A stretch of 64,000 nt of DNA from Hamiltosporidium tvaerminnensis (taxonomy: Eukaryota; Microsporidia; Dubosqiidae). Each line of letters begins with the position of its first letter. Position 1 is the first letter of the stretch. Below the pieces are notes generated by a model. The model was not told the origin of the DNA. It saw only the letters and a list, made by a program, of their open reading frames with translations, and searched no databases. Location of the stretch: the NCBI GenBank assembly GCA_022605425.2, contig JAKIMF020000005.1, forward strand, positions 530,501 to 594,500. The letters run 5' to 3'. Shown piece by piece: positions 1-11,104 of this stretch. A program made the position numbers and the translations under genes.

Positions 1-398
1 AAATTATAAACATGGTAAAATCATATAATTAAAAAGCCAAAACAATAAATATCGGTTATCCTTTTATTTGAATTATATTTTAGACACCCGGGTCTTATTC
101 CCTTTATCTTTTTATGATTTTGATATCTTTTGGAAAAAATATACCAAAGGTCTTGTGTATCAAGTAACGATTTCAACAAAACTAATGAAGAAATACAAAG
201 CAAATATATAATGCACAAATGAGTTTGAAGCAATTTCTTAGTTTTATAATTGTCGGTCCTCTTTATATTTTCTGGATTTGTTTTCTGTTATTCTTTAAAA
301 TATTTTGCGTAAACTAATTCATTTCGTTTTTAACCTTTCTTACTAATTATCTTATTTCGAAACACCTCACTTAATTCCGTCTAGATTATTTTAATTTA
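1..398. other. AT-rich flank, nothing recognised
   Basis: No reading frame with recognisable similarity, RNA gene or repeat was seen here. The short open frames on the minus strand have low-complexity composition and no start-site motif. Confidence 0.4.
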
Positions 399-408
399 CC
401 CCATACAG

Positions 409-630
409 ATGGAAAGCACCCAGGAATTTTATTCATCAATATTAAGATTAGGTAAAATGTCTTTATGCCTTTTTTTGGCAGGAAAAAGTATTTTAGGAAA
501 TTCAGCAGGCTATTTAAACCAACATAATGAAAAACTTAAAATCAAAAAAATAAACTTATATAGAAACAATGTATTAAAATACCAAGAAGAAACCTCCAAA
601 AGAATGCAGAAATTTAATAAAAACATATAA
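409..630 (+). CDS. small hypothetical protein, 73 aa
   Basis: I do not recognise this protein. It has a short hydrophobic stretch at about residues 17-35 followed by a basic, helix-prone tail, so it could be a small membrane-associated protein. The reason to take it seriously is the CCCC at 399-402, seven bases before the ATG; this is the same kind of start-proximal motif that precedes most of the certain genes in this window. Against it: it is short, isolated among transposon remnants, and may be fortuitous. No neighbour gives a functional hint. Confidence 0.35.
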   Translation: MESTQEFYSSILRLGKMSLCLFLAGKSILGNSAGYLNQHNEKLKIKKINLYRNNVLKYQEETSKRMQKFNKNI

Positions 631-1049
631 ATACTGTATTAAAATATATAAAATTTAAGTAAATCTTCGTATTACAGTACCTTCAAAAATAATCGATATA
701 ATTGTGTTTTGTAATGTGAGTGGCAATAATTATCTGCTTGCAGTCAATAACTGTATTTTACCCTTCCAATCAAATTACGGAAACTATTAATAAGAAATGG
801 AAAGTTACATCTAAAGTAGTGTTGTAAACAAACAGACATAGGGCTTTTAAATAAAAGTACATAATACAAAGAAAATCTCGAAAAGATTAATTTTGACAAA
901 ATATTTCTACCTTTTGTGATGATGCAAGGTTCGCCAGAAGAAGAGTTACAGATCATAAGAAATGCTCTAGACTACACCTGCAGTCCTGGTAGGATGACTG
1001 GCTTTATTCCTCTTAGGAATGTTGTAATCGGATCGTTCGCGGTCGGTGA
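631..1049. other. gene-free stretch
   Basis: Nothing recognised. A 70-codon minus-strand open frame at 744-956 has no start motif and no family resemblance. The segment may include the downstream part of the Merlin-like remnant that follows. Confidence 0.3.
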
Positions 1050-1860
1050 TACTTATGCCTTATATACTCTGTGAGTTGATCTTAAACTGATCGAAAATGA
1101 CCGATTGGAAATTGCCCATTTACTGGCACTCGATTTTCCTTCTATTGCGTTTAGATACGCATCGTTCTCCAGGTTCTTGATTTCGTAGGTATAGTCGGCC
1201 ATGGAATGATGAAAGACTTCATCCTTTAGACAAAAAAGAAGGCCTTCAGCAATCTGAAATAATAATCGAATCGGTTGAATTACAGCCTCAGTTATCCCCA
1301 AAAGTGTCTGCTTATCTCTAGATTCAACAACACGGAAAATTGTTGAATTCCTTCTCCATACCATCAAACATCTATAGAACATCTATCGAACATCAGCACA
1401 CTTACCTTTCTTGTAATCTCTTTCCGAACTTGCTTGAATCAATCTCGATCACTTTCTTTAACCTCCAATCATACTATTAGTCTCGTTTACAAACATATAC
1501 GCACACATTACAAAAAAGGTCATGCCAGTTACATACAAATTCACTTGATAACCCCAGATTATACATCACATCATTCTGATTTCTATCACACACACACTCG
1601 GTCATTACCAAGATTTTTACAATCGACAACCGACTCTCACTAAACCATGACTAACCTGACACTTCATTTCACATAGTAGCAGAAAACTTTTGGTGCGAAA
1701 TAACCATTCATACTCATCAGTAACACCATGCTGTTCACACAATTCCATAAAAAATGCCACTTGAGACACTCATACTCACTCACTTGCAAACCAAAATTTA
1801 TAGAATACCTCAAAATTACACTTATCTTAATATAGAACGATTTACTTTTCATACAACTGA
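1050..1860 (-). pseudogene. decayed Merlin/IS1595-type (ISXO2-like) transposase remnant
   Basis: On the minus strand a 109-codon frame (1053-1382) resembles the catalytic half of Merlin/ISXO2 transposases: a stretch like VVESRDKQTLLGITEAVI, matching the family's 'drtkeTLlpiI' segment, then a Y-x-H/E...N-x-IEG block like the family's 'GAHTNxIEGxW'. An interrupted frame at 1664-1852 has a block (SFYIKISVILRYSINFGLQV) similar in pattern to the N-terminal region of the same family. Frames are broken between and within these blocks, and catalytic Asp residues are not convincingly preserved, so it is inactive. Terminal inverted repeats were not found. The family call rests on pattern memory only. 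Confidence 0.45.
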
Positions 1861-2837
1861 AACAAACATCTCAGTTTACAAGTACCAGATTTATCCTTAA
1901 GCAATTAAAACGGAAGCCTTGGCAATAAAAGAGGAAAATAAAGTGGCTTTAAGTCAGAACTCGCGGGATACTCGTGTGACCATTAGCCAACGCACAGAGA
2001 AGCAATGGTCAGCAGCAGTCTGTTAAGCGGAAATCGTAATGGTCAATTAAGGATTTAAATCAATTCTTTTGAGGTTCTTTTATAATAAAAGTCGTGCGGT
2101 GATGGACTGGGTAAGACGTTGGAAGACACGAAAGTGGGAAAAGATAGGTTCGGAATGAAGTTTTAGAGAGTGTGATATGCCGAACTATCTCGTTTTTTGG
2201 GGAGTATTGTAAAATGAAAGACAGCCATAATTTATTTATTGATCCATTTTAACTCATCCTCAAATGCGTTTCGTACTTTATTTTTTCGCATGTTTTTGAA
2301 TTTTGACATACTATTATGCTGAATATTTTTCACATTAAATGTATTATTTTCAGTGAAAGAGGCAAAGACTTTTCGTCGATTTCTAGGATTGTTTTCAAAA
2401 TTCCTTTTTATTATCAAAACATCACAAATATTATAAGCAAGATTACATGATTGGAATTGGGGCCTTGAATTTTTTTATTGTTTATAATTAGAGAAAAACC
2501 TATGAAAATCTTTAATATCGATATCATCACTATGGAAATCATCATCTTCATTGATGCTTATTTTAGAATATTTTGTCTAAATGGTTTCCAACGCCTCACT
2601 TGAATTACTCTCGTATTCCAATTTCAATCATCTATCCAATTCTAATAATTCTTCCATAAAATGAGGTCTATTATATTCTAAATGAATTTCATATGTTTGC
2701 TACTCTGCCAAAATAGATAAATTGATGCCTTTTTGTTCGAAAAATAAATTGAAAGTATTTGTTTGTGGCTCTGTATTTCGTAATATTATAAAAATATACA
2801 ACTTTTTCAATTGAAAAATTCATTTTTGGTTAAAATT
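1861..2837. other. gene-free stretch with possible retroelement debris
   Basis: No intact gene. A 61-codon minus-strand frame at 2232-2417 (ends ...AFEDELKWINK) vaguely resembles the region after the reverse transcriptase of Ty3-type elements, but this is too weak to call. The rest is AT-rich with no recognised feature. Confidence 0.3.
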
Positions 2838-3060
2838 CTATAGAATTATTTTGCTAAAAGACGTTTTATGATCTGGTCTACGCTTTAAACTGTGCTCTGT
2901 GCTTTTGGATTCTCGGGTCTGCCATACACTATCTGAATATTTGCATTTTAGCATAGTTTTTTTTAAAATTTTATTTTGGAATTCTGTTCTGTTGTCAGAT
3001 TTACTAACCAAGGGGACGCCCCAGTAAATCAAACATGACACTAAATGGTTCGAAATTGTT
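2838..3060 (-). pseudogene. decayed retroviral-type integrase fragment
   Basis: The minus-strand frame at 2838-3041 contains YWGVPLVSKSDNRTEFQNK, which matches the 'G-x-P-x-x-x-x-s-D-N-G-x-E-F-x-N' block around the second catalytic aspartate of rve integrases. The element is only a fragment and its downstream Glu block is lost. It probably belongs to a Ty3/gypsy-type element, the LTR class reported in microsporidia, but no LTR was found. Confidence 0.5.
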
Positions 3061-3799
3061 ATTTCTGACTTGTCTTTATCTTACAACTTCATAGATATTT
3101 TCTAAAAGAATAAATTATATTTAAGATCCAACAATATCCTTTATTTTCGCCTGATTATCTTCTTAAATCAATATAATCTGTTACTTTACGATCAAGTTTT
3201 TTTGTTATGTAAATTATATTAACTCTTTTAGTTGTTTAAAGAGCAGTAAAATTGTTACATCTAACACATGCCTTCACATGATCTATGACACTAGAAGATG
3301 GCATAAAGTAATATTTTTTTATTTATAAGATCTATTAACCGTGTGATTCCATAGGGCCTATGCATATGTTCGGCCCCGATAATCATCATATTAACTGTAT
3401 TTTCAAAACCGAAAATTATTCTTTACATTGTTCTATCCGGCTTTTTATAAACAAATTTGTTCTTTTATGAGATATAAACGCTTACATTTGATTCTTAATG
3501 CGTGTTTCTGTGCTTTTGTATATTCATTTAGTTAGCTTCTAGCCTTTAAAAAATTATATATTGTTTGTTTTTTATTATCCTTTATAATAGACATTACCTT
3601 TGTTATAATGCGTTAGCTTTATGAGGCCAAGTTGTTATTTAAATATAGGGATTTTCGATCCATATAATGATCCTTGCAATCAATACCATAATTTTTCGAT
3701 CAATATCGTAATCCTTGCAATTAATATAATAAATATTTTTAACAAATAAAAATTTAAAAAAATAAAAGTATAAATAGTATAGGGGGTTTATTATTCAAG
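3061..3799. other. gene-free, short imperfect direct repeat
   Basis: No gene seen. At about 3655-3725 a unit of roughly 35-40 bases containing 'cgatc-a-ata-tg/gta-atccttgcaat-aat' occurs twice in tandem with mismatches. Confidence 0.4.
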
Positions 3800-4980
3800 A
3801 ATCAATTGTCTGGCTTCAGCCTTCTACGAATACCCTTACATTTTTCGATAAAAAAACCACGGGTTTTCCTGGGATCTCATGGAATTTTTCAAAAATTAAA
3901 TTTCTCAACTGTGGTTCAGTACAAACATCACCTCGAATCACTTTATTTTTCCAGATTGAGAATAAAATCTCAATTAGATTGAGAAATGAAGAGTAAGAAG
4001 GAAGGTATTTTATTCGATAGGAGGCAATTTCTTAATCCTCATTCAATCCAAAATAGTGATGAATTCTCGCATTTTTTATTACAAAAATAGGACTCAAAAT
4101 TTCCGCCGTTGACAACTTTGATTAATCACCTTGATGAATAATTTGAAGTCCCTTTCATTTACGCTCTCCTATATATCTTATGGTATATCATACCATGTTT
4201 GTTCATTGCTGCGACTTCCAAATGTTTCTAATTTGGGCTGTAGTCACAGATAAGTATGAAGATTCGACTCTCATGTTACGGCTTCTACTGGAGCGTGTTA
4301 CTACCGTAAATCCAACTTCATCTAAAAAGACAAAGTTTTTGTTATCGTTATCAACCACCATTTCACAAAAACCGGTTGCATAATTGGTCTCGAGCTCAAA
4401 TTTTAAGGTTAATTTCTACGCTCAGGCCCAATATCTCAGGCTTAGAGTTTAATGGAACTCTCTAGTGCTTTATCAATTGTACTAAGGCACACATCACCAT
4501 TAAATATACTTTTGACCCATAGCCAACTCATGCAAGGCTTTTGGACAGTCCAAATCAAATTAGGTTAGTAAGCCTTCTTTGATTCGCAAAGTTAACTTTT
4601 AGCGCCATTGTTCACCTTTTTTCTCAACAATAACAGGCCGGTTATATAATATCTTTTAACCATACTTTTAACCGTCTAGTAGTTTAATTGATACATTGAG
4701 GCAACTGCATAGATAGAATGATTTTAAAATGTCTTGGCAATTGTGCGTTCCCGATCATCATTGGAAACTTTTTGTTTCTTCAGAGTAGGAATGATGGTTA
4801 GCCGAAAATTTTCATCTCGTGATTCCGATGTTTCCACAAGACACTCCAAACTATTGTTCTTTTCAGACTCTATACATTCTGAGCTTTCACCGATATGAAA
4901 CAATATTTGTTCTTGTTGGTATTTTGACCCGAAAAAGAGTTTGAAAATGGAGCCAATTTTTACCTAAATAAATTATTTTT
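3800..4980 (-). pseudogene. decayed Tc1/IS630-type transposase
   Basis: Translating the minus strand from about 4980 down to 3800 gives, in order and with many stops and frameshifts, a helix-turn-helix-like start (RTIAKTF ... KRYYITG), the block FVFLDEVGFTV around 4300 that matches the first catalytic Asp of the DDE_3/IS630 superfamily, and near 3980-4030 a degraded block resembling the family's 'LPPYSPFLNPIEexFSKWK' third-acidic-residue region. Order and spacing fit one complete but dead transposase of about 390 codons. Clear terminal inverted repeats were not identified. It is independent of the mariner at 23.2-24.9 kb, whose diagnostic residues differ. Confidence 0.6.
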
Positions 4981-5379
4981 TGAATTTTTATTTTTTAAAA
5001 AACATTTATTTTAACAGTCTTTAGTGCCCCTCCTCATGTCCTTAGTGCCGGGTATTTTTAATGCAGTTTTATACATTTCTAACACCCTTTATTTATAATA
5101 GATATATGTTATCTGTATTATATTTCTATCCTATAAATTCAGGATTATTTCGTATTTACTTCAGTCTCTATTGCTCATATGATATTTCTCTATTTATATG
5201 GTCAGTTTATAGTCTTTAAATCTAAACGATTAACTGGCAATACATATACAAATAGTCTCAATACAAGTTTTCGGCATTCTATTGTTTGATATTATAGTCT
5301 GAATATATGTTTCAAATACAATAACATGTTACAAGGAAACAAATTTTCGAGAGTGACTCTTACCAATAAATAAATTTAC
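4981..5379. other. gene-free stretch
   Basis: AT-rich sequence between two decayed elements; no feature recognised. Confidence 0.35.
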
Positions 5380-6335
5380 AAAAGAAATATACTTTATTTA
5401 TGATCGATTGTGTAGATCATAGAAGATACGCTGATCATAATGATAGGATTATTGACCTCGAAACGTAATTGACACTAAACAACGTATTTCTGGAGGTTTA
5501 AGACGATCAATAAAACTTCACAGTTCGTAGAAGATTTATATAAATTTCTATTATAAGTTTGGTATTCCATTAGCGATTAAATTTGATAATGATGAAGAAT
5601 TTCAAAATAAATCGATTAAGCCTAGTTGATTGCTCCTAACATTCAAATAATATATGGAAGACTACATAATCCAAATGTTTGGGGACGAATTGAACAGATG
5701 AATCAGACATTAAAAGATAGTTAGCCAAAAAAATTATATGTTACTGGTACAAAAAGATGAATAGGTTTTTATGAGGATGTTATATGGGCTCGTAATAGGA
5801 CAATACATAGTGGCTCAAAAAATCATCATTTCAACCTTTTAATGGTCAACTTGTATCGAATAATTCTTTTTCGGGTAGTATAGTGACGAAGGAACTAAAA
5901 GATGATTTAGTATTTATCGACAAAATTAGTTCTGAGCTATTAACAACAAGGAAACATGATCTAGGATATACAAATAGTGAAATTCAGAGATTGAGTCTTA
6001 AATGTAAAATAAAGTAAATTAGCCTAGATATCTTGCTTCATTTTCAACAACTAATGCTTGTGAAATAGATAAGCATTTTGACACTAATATAGAAGTATGT
6101 AAACATTTTGAAGAATATAAAAAAAGAATCATAGAAATTAAACATTAAATAAAACAATAAGAAATCTTCTTATTGGTGATAAATTTTTGTTAAAAATGGA
6201 TTTTGACATGAATACAAAGACTAAACGCGCTCCGTTGGATTATTTTTGATGATTCTGTCTTACAGTACCAAATATTTTTATTAATAATATGGTAGAATTA
6301 AAAAACATTAATGGTGAAAAATGAACTGTCTAGAA
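5380..6335 (+). pseudogene. decayed Ty3/gypsy-type integrase (catalytic core to C-terminus)
   Basis: The plus strand, read across stops and frameshifts, gives FGIPLAIKFDNDEEFQNK (second Asp block) at about 5560-5615, then a block like 'I...GRLHNPNVWGRIEQMNQTLK' at 5648-5715, the usual integrase segment with the catalytic Glu, and further on a C-terminal part with LLKMDFDMNTKTKRAPLDYFF near 6190-6250, resembling the post-core region of microsporidian gypsy integrases. Multiple in-frame stops make it non-functional. No flanking LTRs or primer-binding site were seen. It is a different copy from the minus-strand fragment at 2.8-3.1 kb. Confidence 0.6.
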
Positions 6336-6699
6336 AGTCGTAATAAAGCGGATTTAATTTAATTTAATTTTGTTCCTTTTTTTTTAAATATATATTATTT
6401 TAAAGTAAGAAATGTTAAGATAAAAGGAAATGGTTTTATTTTTACACTTGATTACGATAAAAAATTTGGAAGGTAAAATAAAATTAAATGTTATAAATAT
6501 TTATTTTCACTTTAACCTATTATATTTAGAAACAAAATACTTCATATTTTACTCAGGGGGCATCAAAGATCAATGAATAGAAAATAAACGAGGTTATAAA
6601 TATATCGAAAATAAAGGGAGGATGTATTAGAAATAATGGGAGCATTTTGGAGCGCGAAAATTATTATTGTTAGAGTCATAATTTTTATAATGTTTATTC
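6336..6699. other. gene-free stretch
   Basis: AT-rich with a short 'aattt' run near 6350; no gene or repeat family recognised. Confidence 0.35.
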
Positions 6700-7960
6700 T
6701 TTCTGTATCGTCTTTAGTAGCAAAATATCGTCGACGTATCTTTCATTCATAAATTCTTTTGTTTCTTTTCAGATCATTCTAAAAAATACATAACACCATA
6801 AATGATTGATTTTTTAGGATTAAAACCAGATACAGCCTTATTCACCAGGAATTCAATTTCTAATAAGATTTCCATTGGTAAATCTTTTAGTACATAAAAT
6901 TCTCATTTAAAACTCTTTATTATTCCATATTAAATCAATAATGGCCTTCGTTTCACTTATTTGTACTATTTAAAACCAAAAATTACTTTTATTCATACAC
7001 ATCTTCTGTTTTTAGATAAAAATCTTTTATCCTAGAAATGTTAAATAATTTCTGTTTGAGCCCAAATCAATTATCACATTTAATTTTTTGCCACTTATCA
7101 TTTTCTGAAGTTGAATATTCAGATTTGATTTTTGTACTTTCTAGAATATATATCTTTAATGATAGTTTTTTTTTATATTGTTATTTTTTTATAACTTACA
7201 TTATTTGGTACTATATGATCTCGATTTATGATAAGCACACCATTTTGCAGTCTCATGGTATAGTCATGCTTAGGAATATCTAGCTCAATGGTATTGATGT
7301 TTGTTTTTAATCAATTCAATCGGGTCAATATTCCGTTTTAATAATTTTTAAATAGCCAATTACTTTTTTTCTGTTTTGTTCTAAGTCCTGTCTTTATAAA
7401 TTCAAAATGTCTGTTTTAATGTAATCTTTAATTAATACATTTTGAGGTTTTCTTTCATATTTGTGCTTGCTCAAATTCATTGTGAAACCATATAGATTTA
7501 TTTTTTTGGGTTTTTGTCACTATACTCTTTTATCAGTATAAAACCCGAGTGTTTAATTAAATATAAGAAACCTATAAGTTTTCCTTTTATCTCAAAGGAT
7601 AGGCGATTTCGATTGTAATTATTTAGTAAGACTATTATACGTTCTTCATCATCGATAAAGTTGAAGGCTCTTGTCTCTATTTTTTTGTATTCCTATCCAT
7701 TAGTCTCGGTTATATACTAATTTGTTTTTCCACACCATTTGAAGATTATTTTTCTTAGGGTAATTTCATACTTTTTTTCTTTCATTGTAATTTGGATATC
7801 TTCAAGTTTAAATCAAACCCTACCATTTAGATTGATATTCTTCGTTTTGATTAGGTCGTGAATTCGAAATAAATTTTTTTTCGAAAGCAGCAAAGTTTAA
7901 AGCACGTCTAAATCAAGAAATAGTCTCTGTGTGAGCCATTCCTTTATTATTCTACAAGTT
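6700..7960 (-). pseudogene. decayed reading frame of unknown family
   Basis: On the minus strand, 7960 down to about 7380 reads as one frame of roughly 195 codons interrupted by only four stops (three TAG/TGA plus one TAA), then continues after frameshifts to about 6700. Composition is protein-like (for example EIKGKLIGFLYLIKHSGF and IELDIPKHDYTMRLQNGVLI) rather than random AT-rich translation. I do not recognise the family; the setting among dead transposons suggests another mobile-element protein. A plus-strand open frame at 7038-7283 is its shadow. Confidence 0.4.
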
Positions 7961-7984
7961 ATTGTCTGTAGAATTAAGAGAAAT

Positions 7985-8145
7985 ATACTTATTTTTCAAA
8001 ACCCCACACTAGAGGAACCAACAATAAGCGTAAATGAAGATTATGATTCAGAAGAAGATAAGGTTGGTTAAAAAGGCAAAAGAAAATATATAAAAGCAGC
8101 AAAAACATTTTGTACCCAGATTTTTTAGAAATATTTATTTATAGA
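7985..8145 (+). mobile_element. 3' end fragment of the RLE-LINE (decayed)
   Basis: The plus strand matches the last ~150 bp of the intact LINE at 14.8-18.6 kb: a degraded 'ccactttagaggaaccgacc..aataa' stretch, the acidic codons before the stop, and a degraded form of the 3'-terminal 'acccagaatttt'. Substitutions and small indels are numerous, so this is an old insertion. Confidence 0.6.
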
Positions 8146-8194
8146 TTTGTAAAATATATAAAGAATTCCTAGAATAAATTACTCACTTCCTTAT

Positions 8195-8400
8195 TCCTGT
8201 CCTCTTATACCTCTTGGAATCGAGGATGAACAAATGAAGGGTTCGCATTTGTTTCTTTTATCGGTATACTCAGGACTACAGAGAATTAGTCTATAGATCC
8301 AGCGTGGTTTATATCCTACCAAAATCTCAACAATGATTTTTTTTCTAGAATTGCCAAATCTAAATCATGATTGAAATGTCAATATTTTGTGGTACAAAGG
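8195..8400 (-). repeat. short diverged Rep700-related copy
   Basis: On the minus strand the end near 8400 resembles the first ~120 bp of Rep700 (the 'attgtt-gattttggt-ggatataaaccac' segment). It then continues into about 100 bp ending in 'cctcga' that full Rep700 copies lack. The same two-part arrangement recurs at 8440-8650, 11105-11300 and 39690-39900. Confidence 0.5.
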
Positions 8401-8439
8401 ATTTTACTTGCATACTCATTCAACTCCTTTTTTACCACT

Positions 8440-8650
8440 CGGTGTCGAGGATAAACAAATAGAAGGTTTCCATTGATTTTTTTAATCTGTTATAACTCAA
8501 AATTAAAGGGGATTGGCCTATATATCGAGTGTGGCTTATTTCTCATCAAAACAGAAAGAATGATTTTCATGCCAATTTTACATACTTTTCGCCAACAGAA
8601 GTTTTTAATGTGGTTATCCTTTTTCATTTTTATTCAAATAACTACAGAAA
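8440..8650 (-). repeat. second short diverged Rep700-related copy
   Basis: Same structure and orientation as the copy at 8195-8400, and therefore a tandem pair. The Rep700 5' region is clear here (a match to 'ccaagcagaaagttttttat' and 'gtggttatcc' on the plus strand at about 8580-8625). The plus-strand open frame at 8473-8700 runs through the repeat and is not a gene. Confidence 0.55.
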
Positions 8651-8659
8651 TATCTTGTT

Positions 8660-9368
8660 ACAATGAATTAATTTTATATGATGAATATAATAAACAATAA
8701 TTAAGAAAAGACATTATTCTGTAACTTGTGACAAGTACTTTCTTATGAATGAATGTTCTTTATATGATTATTAAAATATTGGTTATTTCTTATCGTATTT
8801 TTTTATGATTTAAAATATTTTATCATTCATTTTGTTTTCTAATCAATTTTTAATGTTTACTTTAAATAAATACGTATTCAAATTACTGTTTACTACGGAT
8901 ACTAGACTTTTTTTTCCTGTCCTTTTACTAATTTCATAAAAAATAAAAGCCAGCTTTTAAATATAAACGGGGAAAATTTTCTAATAAACTATTTTAAAAT
9001 TAAGTTAATTTTTATAAGAAAATTAGTTCTCCAAAGAACTTGGAAATTCATCTCTAAAAATACTCACAATTAAAAATTATTTTCATTCCGAATCTATTAA
9101 ATTTAATTATGTCTCACATTTTAATATAGAATTTTTAATAATATTCCCCATATCAAAGGACAATTTTTTTTATTTATTGATTTGAATTATACTCCTAGGT
9201 GAATTATATTTTACAGTTTTGCTCGTAAAATCTCGAATTTTTAGAAATTATTTATTTAATAAAACTTTTATTTTTGCTAATTCTTTAAAAATTTCTCATA
9301 TTATATATTTTAATGTATTTCACAAAAAAACTAAGAAATTTAAATCGATTTGGTTGCAACAACGTTTA
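8660..9368. other. AT-rich intergenic region
   Basis: No gene or repeat family recognised. It leads into CLP1 and presumably carries its promoter, but no element other than the CCCC near the start codon can be pointed to. Confidence 0.35.
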
Positions 9369-9372
9369 CCCC
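9369..9372 (+). promoter_or_regulatory. CCC-type start-proximal motif deciding the CLP1 start
   Basis: CCCC lies seven bases before the ATG at 9379. The longer frame opening at 9313 has no such motif and would add 22 basic residues upstream of the conserved region, so 9379 is the better start. Confidence 0.55.
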
Positions 9373-9378
9373 TTTAAA

Positions 9379-10551
9379 ATGCAAAGAAACCATACAATTT
9401 CAACAGAAAAAGAGATGCCACCAAATTATGAACTGAGATTGGAAATTTCAGAAGAAAAACAACTAAAAATAACAGTTTTACAGGGAAATTGTGAAGTAAA
9501 GGGACAGGAACTTCTTTTAGAGAAAACATATCTATTTAGTTCCATCAAAACGTTTCTTTATACATTTACAGGCTGTAAAATAAAATTAGAAGGTTCTTAT
9601 GATGTGATGTACATGTCTGCACAAACAAATGTTCCAAATATTTTTAAATTTTTTATGTCACAACTTTCAGAACCAACCTTTGAGAAAATATTAGTTATAG
9701 GAAAAGGAAGATCCACATTTTCTACAATATTGACCAATTTCTTTATCAGATTGCACAGAAAAGTACTTTTCACAGATTTGGATCCACAATGTTCAAACAT
9801 AATTTTTCCAGGTACAATTTCTTCAACAATAGTTGATAAATTAATTGATTATAAAGACGGAATATCAGTATACCAGCCACTTGTATATTTCTATGGAAAT
9901 ACAGTTCTAAATAATTTAGAATATTATTTTTTACTTCTTCAAGAATTACAAAATGCGATAATAAAAAAATCACATAAAGATATTCATATATTCATTTGTC
10001 CAAACAACATTTCAGATGAACATTTTAAAAAGATCTGTAATATTTTTGAAATAAATAAAGTTATTGTTATAGGAGATGAAAGACTATTTAGTTTTTTAGA
10101 ATTTGAACCAAAAATAAATATTTGTCAATCTAATGGCTATATCGACGCTTTAAATGATTTAAATTATAATTTTGAAAATGAAAAAATTTCTAAATATTTT
10201 TATGGTTCTGACAACGAATACACACCATATTCTATAAATCTTAAAATAGGCACCAATTTATCTGTAGTTAGTATTTGTGAAGAAAATATTTTACCTGCTA
10301 CGGCACTTCCTTTGGGGACTGTAAGAAAAGCGGGATTTGGAGAGATAAAAGATGTTAGACCGTCTATTGGTTCAGTACTGGCTATTTCTGATAGTGATAG
10401 ACGAGATACTGTACATATTTCACCAGTAATAGGTTTTTTTGTTGTCAATAGCACAGATACAATTACCAAGGTATTGGCACCTCAATCAAAACCACCAAAA
10501 GCCAGTTTTTTAATCCAGGGTGATATAAAATACACGGGTGATTTAAGGTAG
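9379..10551 (+). CDS. CLP1: Clp1-like mRNA 3'-end processing / polynucleotide kinase family protein
   Basis: Clp1 is a subunit of cleavage factor IA in yeast mRNA 3'-end formation and, in animals, an RNA 5'-kinase of the tRNA-splicing complex. The 390-aa product (yeast about 445) shows an N-terminal beta domain (1-95), a P-loop domain with FTDLDPQCSNIIFPGTIS, equivalent to the family's 'vDLDxGQgsixxPGTi', and the C-terminal domain ending in CLP1-type 'LPLGTVR'. The Walker A is abnormal: residues 108-113 read GKGRST where the family has GxTDVGKST, so the loop is shortened and the lysine is Arg. ATP binding or kinase activity may be lost; yeast Clp1 is also a non-kinase scaffold. Start chosen by the CCCC at 9369. 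Flanked by repeat debris, with no operon-like neighbour. Confidence 0.8.
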   Translation: MQRNHTISTEKEMPPNYELRLEISEEKQLKITVLQGNCEVKGQELLLEKTYLFSSIKTFLYTFTGCKIKLEGSYDVMYMSAQTNVPNIFKFFMSQLSEPTFEKILVIGKGRSTFSTILTNFFIRLHRKVLFTDLDPQCSNIIFPGTISSTIVDKLIDYKDGISVYQPLVYFYGNTVLNNLEYYFLLLQELQNAIIKKSHKDIHIFICPNNISDEHFKKICNIFEINKVIVIGDERLFSFLEFEPKINICQSNGYIDALNDLNYNFENEKISKYFYGSDNEYTPYSINLKIGTNLSVVSICEENILPATALPLGTVRKAGFGEIKDVRPSIGSVLAISDSDRRDTVHISPVIGFFVVNSTDTITKVLAPQSKPPKASFLIQGDIKYTGDLR

Positions 10552-11104
10552 TAAATATTAATTTAACTTCTATGCAATTTTATTCCGTAAAAATATTTAA
10601 ATTCAATTTTTTTTATCAATTTTAAGTTTTTCTATCAAATATTCTTCTCTTTATAAACAATATCATTCCTTAAATATTATTTTCTTATTTCTAAATGTCG
10701 GTATCTTCTTTTAAGTATTCACAATTTTCTTTCGAGTTAAAGGTTTACTTATTTGAATTTCTTCACACAATATTATTCAATCAATACAAATATACTCATT
10801 TAAACACAATTTGGACTCCTTCGATAAATTCTTTTTTTTTACACTGGTATTTATATAAAATTTGTATTTTATTACATAATAGAAGTCTTTAAATAATCTG
10901 ATATTTTGATTTGTTTTGATCAATAATATATCTTAGGAATACCACATCCATAGCCAAGATTTAAGACAAAAAAATAAATTTATAACTTTAATTAAAATTA
11001 TACTACATACATTCTAAAAATATTTTTATAAGATAAATAAAACTTATTAGTTAAACAATATATAAATCGTATATAATTTTAAGAGGTGAGAGAGTATAAC
11101 TACA
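10552..11104. other. AT-rich intergenic region
   Basis: No gene supported. A 65-codon plus-strand frame at 10695-10892 lacks a start motif and resembles random AT-rich translation. Confidence 0.35.
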
